Source: Cristatella mucedo
Lineage: Eukaryota > Bryozoa > Phylactolaemata > Cristatellidae
Length of the DNA stretch: 64,000 bases
Assembly (NCBI GenBank): GCA_009760855.2
Contig: WPIO01000078.1
Coordinates: 1,522,501-1,586,500 of the forward strand
Reading direction: 5' to 3'
Shown: positions 59,500 through 64,000 of the stretch, one piece after another
How the letters are laid out: every line of letters starts with the position of its first letter
How positions within the stretch are numbered: the stretch's first letter is position 1
The notes under the pieces: model-generated
The model's input: only the letters and a program-made list of their open reading frames with translations
The model's database searches: none
Told to the model about the DNA's origin: nothing
Made by a program: the position numbers and the translations under genes

Positions 59500-61005
59500 A
59501 TTGCAAAACATATAGTATTTAGTATTTGGATACTTATGAGCAGCTTTAATAAAAAAAGTTCAAAGATTACGAGCTTGGAACTTCGACACGTACTTTGAAC
59601 TGCCACCCACAACTTTTACATAAACTCGGTCAATTACAAAAGACCAACGGACTCACTGTAAATGGCCGGCTTGACGAGAGCTATTAACAACGAAAGCACC
59701 CTGAAGGTTTTCCACTATATTTTAATAGATACTGGACACCAGGAGAAATAGTGTTCGGATGCTCATCTTTTCAAGTGATACTGCAATAGGTTGTTGCACA
59801 TTTTAAGTGGTACTAAGGTCGGCGCCATCGGAATGCGCCGGCCGGCCGCGCACCTGCTCAACAAGGTGGCAGAAGTGTTTGCGCTGCCCTCGTGATATTG
59901 CGCAAACATCTGCCTACACACACTACGCACACGTTGGTGACTCGTTTACAAGAACAAACCCGGCACTGCTGCTGCGTATCTTTACGCCTAGCAGCAGCGC
60001 GCATCCTTTACTGCCGCTGCGCGGCGTCGCGCGGCTTTGCGCGGTAGCGTTCGGCGAATCTGCGCCCCCTTGCCAAGAGAGTCCATGGACTCGTCCGACT
60101 CGGCGGACGCGCAAAGTTTGCGGAGAAAATCGACGGAGTTGGCCCTACGGCGATTGCTCGGCTCGCCTCCTACGCTGCCTTCGGTGCAGGATGACTTCAC
60201 CTCTCGCGCGCGCGCGCGTGCACGCTAAGTTGGCCGCTCGCTATTCCACAGCCGTTAGCAGCGGCAATTCACCGGCGGCTGTGGAATTTGACTGGAAATG
60301 GCGCATCGCTACCGCCTTGTATGGCGCATTCCGCGGGCCGAACGAAGCAGGTCTGCACAGCTCGTTACTCAGAGTCGACGATGAGAGAGCGGCGTGCGAG
60401 CGCCCGGCGGCGCCGTTGCGAAACCCGCGATCGCTCGCTCACGATCGCTTTTATCCCGGACATCGCGCCGCCGCCGTCGGCAGATTTTCTTTCGCGCTCT
60501 TACGCGTGCCGACGCTGTCTATGCGCGGATCTCACGGAGCCCACGCAAAACTTCCGCTCCACCCTATTTAAAGTGCGATCGAAGAGACCGGTTCTCTTAG
60601 AACGCGCCGCGCATGGCTGACTATTATCATCGTCGCTGCTATTGCTGTTGCGCAGTCAATACGATGCGCTTGGACGATGCGACGCGGCGACAGCCACGCA
60701 ACTTTTAAAGCACCGTGACTGCTAACAGCTCGCATCGCGTCGGACGCGACCAGGCCATCCAATGCGTACTTGGTTTGCCTGCCTCCGAGCTCGCGCCGAT
60801 CATTCGATCACGCGGCACGAGTCTCTCGTGCCGCTTGAATGGGTGCTCGCGTCGCCGCTAGTGGCGCTTGTGTGGCCGCTAGTCAGCCGCTACCCGCAGC
60901 TAACGACTCTACCGACTACTGGCGGCGCTTCTCACTGACGATAGCGTCTGTGGCGTAGACGAAGAAGCTCTCTAGAGCGCAAACTTGCGTCTGCCTCTGA
61001 TACAA
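59500..61005. other. Mostly GC-rich stretch, no gene recognised
   Basis: The first part (59500-59800) is AT-richer. The ORF at 59807-60571 is Arg/Ala/Ser-rich with no recognisable domain and competing frames on both strands. Confidence 0.4.
60812..60834. repeat. Perfect 10-bp inverted repeat, 3-nt loop
   Basis: Arms GCGGCACGAG and CTCGTGCCGC surround TCT. It is a short stem-loop candidate. Confidence 0.85.
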
Positions 61006-61009
61006 TAAT

Positions 61010-61170
61010 GTACAATTCATTTGTATATAGCGCCCTAAGAGAACTTAATCTCCATCCAGGTGCTTCGCATATGCCTCAGGCCTCGAGCCCATGAGCTCGG
61101 CCGTCAAAAGCAATTGCTTTTACTTCGTTCGTCAAAGGCAAGCGCCTTGACCGCTCGACCAAACCAGGAC
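61010..61170 (-). mobile_element. SINE S1 copy with internal insertion
   Basis: It has AATTCATTTGTATATAGCGC, CCTAAGAGAACTTAATCTCC, GGTGCTTCGCATATGCC, CCTCGAGCCCATGAG (box B region) and a head ending CTTGACCGCTCGACC. A short AATTGC-containing segment is duplicated between the boxes. Confidence 0.75.
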
Positions 61171-61174
61171 TGTG

Positions 61175-62328
61175 AATTTTACACCTATCCGCTCTCGTCG
61201 TTCGCGCAGACGCGGACGCCGCAGTCGTCAGCATATCGCCTCCAGAGCCGGTGACGATAAGCCGACGGCTGGGGCGGCGCCCGCGCGAGCCGCTGCGACG
61301 CTCTCCGCCGAGGCCAGAGCGGCGGCGGTGGCCGCCGCCGCTCACCGGCGGCACTCTATATATTGCTGCGAGCTGGCAAAGGGGGCGCTATTTTAGAGAT
61401 CTCCCTACGCAACGCGTTTCCTGCCCCGAGAGCACAGGGCGGATTTGCTCGCGCATTTCGCAGAGCGAAATTTTCCCCCGCGCGGCGCACGGCAGCCGAC
61501 GATTAGCCGCGGTCGACGCCAACGAGAGTGTCCGCCGCCGCCGAGGAGGCAGCTGTCGTCTGCTAACATCGTCCGCTCTACGTCCCGCTTAGCCGATCCG
61601 ACGCTGGCCAACGCCGGACAGCGCGAGCGGCCGACGGAAGTGATCGCGCGTGCCATTGCTAGAAGGCCATTCCTAGACGCAGAGGAAAGGGAGACGCAGG
61701 GCAGCAACGAGGTGCGCCTTTTAATTTCTAAGCAGCATTTTATTTTACAGCTGCATGCGGCTGGGGCTACGGTGTCCGCAATCGGACTCACTCCGCGTCG
61801 TCACGCTTTATCTGACGCGAAGACGAGGCTCGGTTGTTTCTGCGGTACTCGTCGGATATGTCGGCAGACGCGATGAAGGGCTATGCTGGGGGTAACTTGC
61901 CCGATGCAACGGCGACTTTTCGGCGCAGCGGCTATCTATCGAGAGCACGGGCGAAACGACCTTCACCTGACCCTGGCTGCGTTAAATCGACGCACTCGAC
62001 GCTACAGTCGTCAGCCAAGCGTTGAGTGCATACAGTGGCGCACGGAGCAGATGGCAAAAGAAGCCGAGACAGCTCGCGAGCGTCGCGGCGCCGACTGGTG
62101 AGAGAATAAGGCGTCTCTCAAAGGCCACTGCGACTGCTGCTCTTTTTTCCAGCGCGGTTTTTCGCTAAACTCGACCGAACGAGCGATTGGATAACTTACT
62201 ATTCCGGCTGTTCCGGGCGCTCGCTGCAGTCGGGCAGAGGTCGTGCTGCGCTGAATTGAGCGCCTGCCTCGTACTGAAGGGAAAAACCGCGGCGCGCCGT
62301 TTCTCCCGGCACCCGCATCGACCGCCGC

Positions 62329-62360
<32 letters not shown>

Positions 62361-63420
62361 GACGACGAGCGTCAGGCGAATGCGCCGGAATCGGCGGAGA
62401 GGCTGCGCGGCTCCGCGAGAGGGTGAGCGTCCGACAAAGGTGGCGCAATCGAGCGGGTCGAGACGCGCTTGGCTACAGCTTAGCGATCGACTGTCCGCCG
62501 CCTCCGCCGCGGCGACTCCGACGACGGCGAACTCGGCAAATCGACCGAGCGTCGATGAGCGGCGCTAGCCCCGCTAGCCTCGCTGTCGTCGCATGACGCT
62601 CGAACAGCGCCACCGAGCGGATAGAAGAGCCGTCCGTCATTCAGCGGCCGATCGCGCTGTGCGGCGGCGCCAAATTCACAGCGGCCATCACCTCCGTCGG
62701 TATGCCCACGCCATCGCGGCCGTCGGCTCACGATCGCAGGTTCTCGCGGGCGTGGCATGCGTCCTTGAGAAATTCATTCGCGAGTGCCGTGTCGCCGCAT
62801 CTAGGGTTAGTGGCACGGTGACGTCACGCACGCGCGAGGTCACTGCGGGGCTACTTGGGTGGCGGTCGGTGGTAGCGCTCACCCGTGAGGTCACTCGCGC
62901 GCTGAGAGACGCCTCGCATTCTACGAACGGATGAGGTGAGATTTCTGCTTATTCGCTTCAGCTCAATGTAGACTAGGCGAGCCTTAACTGATTGGCTCGC
63001 TGGCCGAAAACGTCGTGCCTAATAACTCAAGTTGGGACAAGAAACAGTCCTTGGTACCAGCAAGCCTGAAGGCTCCAGGCTGCACCGCTACTTCTTCTGC
63101 TTTCCGATCCTCGCGCGGTGGCGTCGAACGCGTCATTTTTACGCAAGTGACTTGCACGCAGTCACTGTCTTTGCAAAAGCGGACGCACCGGCGGTTCTAG
63201 ATTCACTCCCGGGGGGGGGGAGAGAGAGAAAACGGTCACTGTTAGTGGATCTACGCTGCCTGCAGTGGCCCGTTTCAAATGGGGTGCGGCGGCGTCTGCG
63301 TCTGGAACGAAACGACGGAGCCAGGTCACAAACGCATGATTCCTAGCGCTGCTAGGTCTAGCCTCAGCGACGTGCGACAGATACCGGTGAAGCCCCGAGC
63401 ATTGAAGCACGGCTAGCGAC
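61175..63420. other. GC-rich stretch, no gene recognised
   Basis: A CGC-type trinucleotide run lies at 62330-62361. ORFs are Arg/Ala-rich on both strands and lack domains. Confidence 0.4.
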
Positions 63421-63424
63421 TTTT

Positions 63425-63570
63425 AGGTTAACTGATTCTACAGCCACATTCATAGAGCGACAGAGGAGACTTGCTGGCTATCGCCACCACTCCCAGTGGG
63501 CAATACAAGATCGCCCGCTGCACGACTGGAACCTACGACCTAGAGCGTTAAGAGCGAGCACCTTGCTACT
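63425..63570 (-). mobile_element. SINE S2 copy
   Basis: It is reverse S2: TTAACTGATTCTACAGCCACA, CTATCGCCACCACTCCC, CAGTGGGCAATACAAGATCG, GGAACCTACGACC (box B region) and GAGCACCTTGC. A LINE-A fragment follows immediately. Confidence 0.75.
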
Positions 63571-63572
63571 TA

Positions 63573-63776
63573 CATGCTACTCACTACCTCAACTGCTCTC
63601 CTGACTCTGCTATACTTCCCACTTTCGTTTTGTTGCGTGAGATGAAGTCTGTTGGCTACCGAATGCGTACCGAAAGCCGCGTAGGCTGTGAGTGCGCTAT
63701 ACAAAACTCTCCTGCGTAACACCCACGTGGTCTTTATGACTTTGTGGAGTTACAGACGGAAATACATTACATTACC
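63573..63776 (+). mobile_element. LINE family A, shortest 3' end copy
   Basis: It matches 28908-29105: GCTACTCACTACCTCAACTG, AAAGCCGCGTAGGCTGTGAG, GCGCTATACAAAACTCTCC, then a tail of ACATT units. It is truncated to about 200 bp and directly abuts the S2 SINE. Confidence 0.88.
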
Positions 63777-64000
63777 TCAGCCGCGAGCTAAGACCCGGCG
63801 GCAGCATTAGTGCGTGCAGGTCAAGGCCTTCCTGACGAGCGTACAACGAAGAGCGCCAGCATATAAAGAGAACAAGCCGAAATGCGTAGCGTAGAGAAGT
63901 CTATTCGACAGCGATGGAGGAGCGCGTGCAGCTCCAGCCTTTACGTGTAACAGCTCTCGAATGACGTCAAGAGCTCAACTGGCAGACTCGTACATGACTT
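63777..64000. other. Window end, nothing recognised
   Basis: It is unassigned sequence with no ORF or repeat that can be supported. Confidence 0.3.

Larger units (their letters stand above)
39380..63430. other. GC- and CpG-rich compartment
   Basis: Base composition changes abruptly near 39.4 kb from AT-leaning to strongly GC-rich with frequent CG dinucleotides. It remains so, apart from the LINE-B copy, the DNA transposon and a few AT repeats, until about 63.4 kb. ORFs on both strands become long because stop codons are scarce, so most are not genes. Only the LRRN-like gene is supported inside it. Confidence 0.75.

Overview
The window is nuclear DNA from an animal, most likely an invertebrate bilaterian; I cannot name the species. 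The evidence is spliced genes with GT-AG introns, families found in animals (TMEM161, ARL6IP4, an LRRN-type LRR-Ig-FN3 receptor), many CR1/L2-like LINE fragments, tRNA-derived SINEs, long dinucleotide microsatellites and no operon-like packing. Almost all long ORFs in the GC-rich part are codon-bias shadows and are left out.

Region 1 (1-8.4 kb): the last four exons of a DDX10/Dbp4-like DEAD-box helicase tail run on the + strand (912-5841). They converge on a complete four-exon ARL6IP4 gene on the - strand (8391-6476). The large DDX10 intron (1053-5214) is filled by SINE and LINE remnants and a CA repeat.

Region 2 (8.4-17.5 kb): intergenic DNA with LINE fragments, GT repeats and much unrecognised unique sequence. 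It ends in a probable TMEM161 promoter that carries a perfect 21-bp tandem duplication with two CACGTG E-boxes.

Region 3 (17.5-30.8 kb): a complete seven-exon TMEM161 gene (+ strand, predicted 497 aa). Its introns hold two antisense LINE-B copies and, in the 6.6-kb intron 6, a sense LINE-A copy with an uninterrupted 885-codon endonuclease/reverse transcriptase frame. A truncated SINE head lies next to the last splice acceptor.

Region 4 (30.8-39.3 kb): AT-richer intergenic DNA with SINEs, LINE fragments and a 48-bp tandem duplication; no gene recognised.

Region 5 (39.4-63.4 kb): a strikingly GC- and CpG-rich compartment. It holds one clear gene, a single-exon LRRN-like receptor (49648-52026, +), plus CGG-type repeats, a 38-copy decamer minisatellite, several perfect inverted repeats and a short DNA-transposon derivative with TA target duplication. 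LINE and SINE copies inside it match those of the AT-richer half.

Two LINE families (A and B) and two tRNA-derived SINE families (S1 and S2) recur throughout. S1 shares its 3' hairpin-forming end with LINE-B, and S2 resembles the 3' region of LINE-A. This suggests two LINE/SINE partnerships. The cellular genes have unrelated roles (ribosome biogenesis, splicing-related nuclear protein, multipass membrane protein, neuronal-type adhesion receptor) and do not form a functional cluster.
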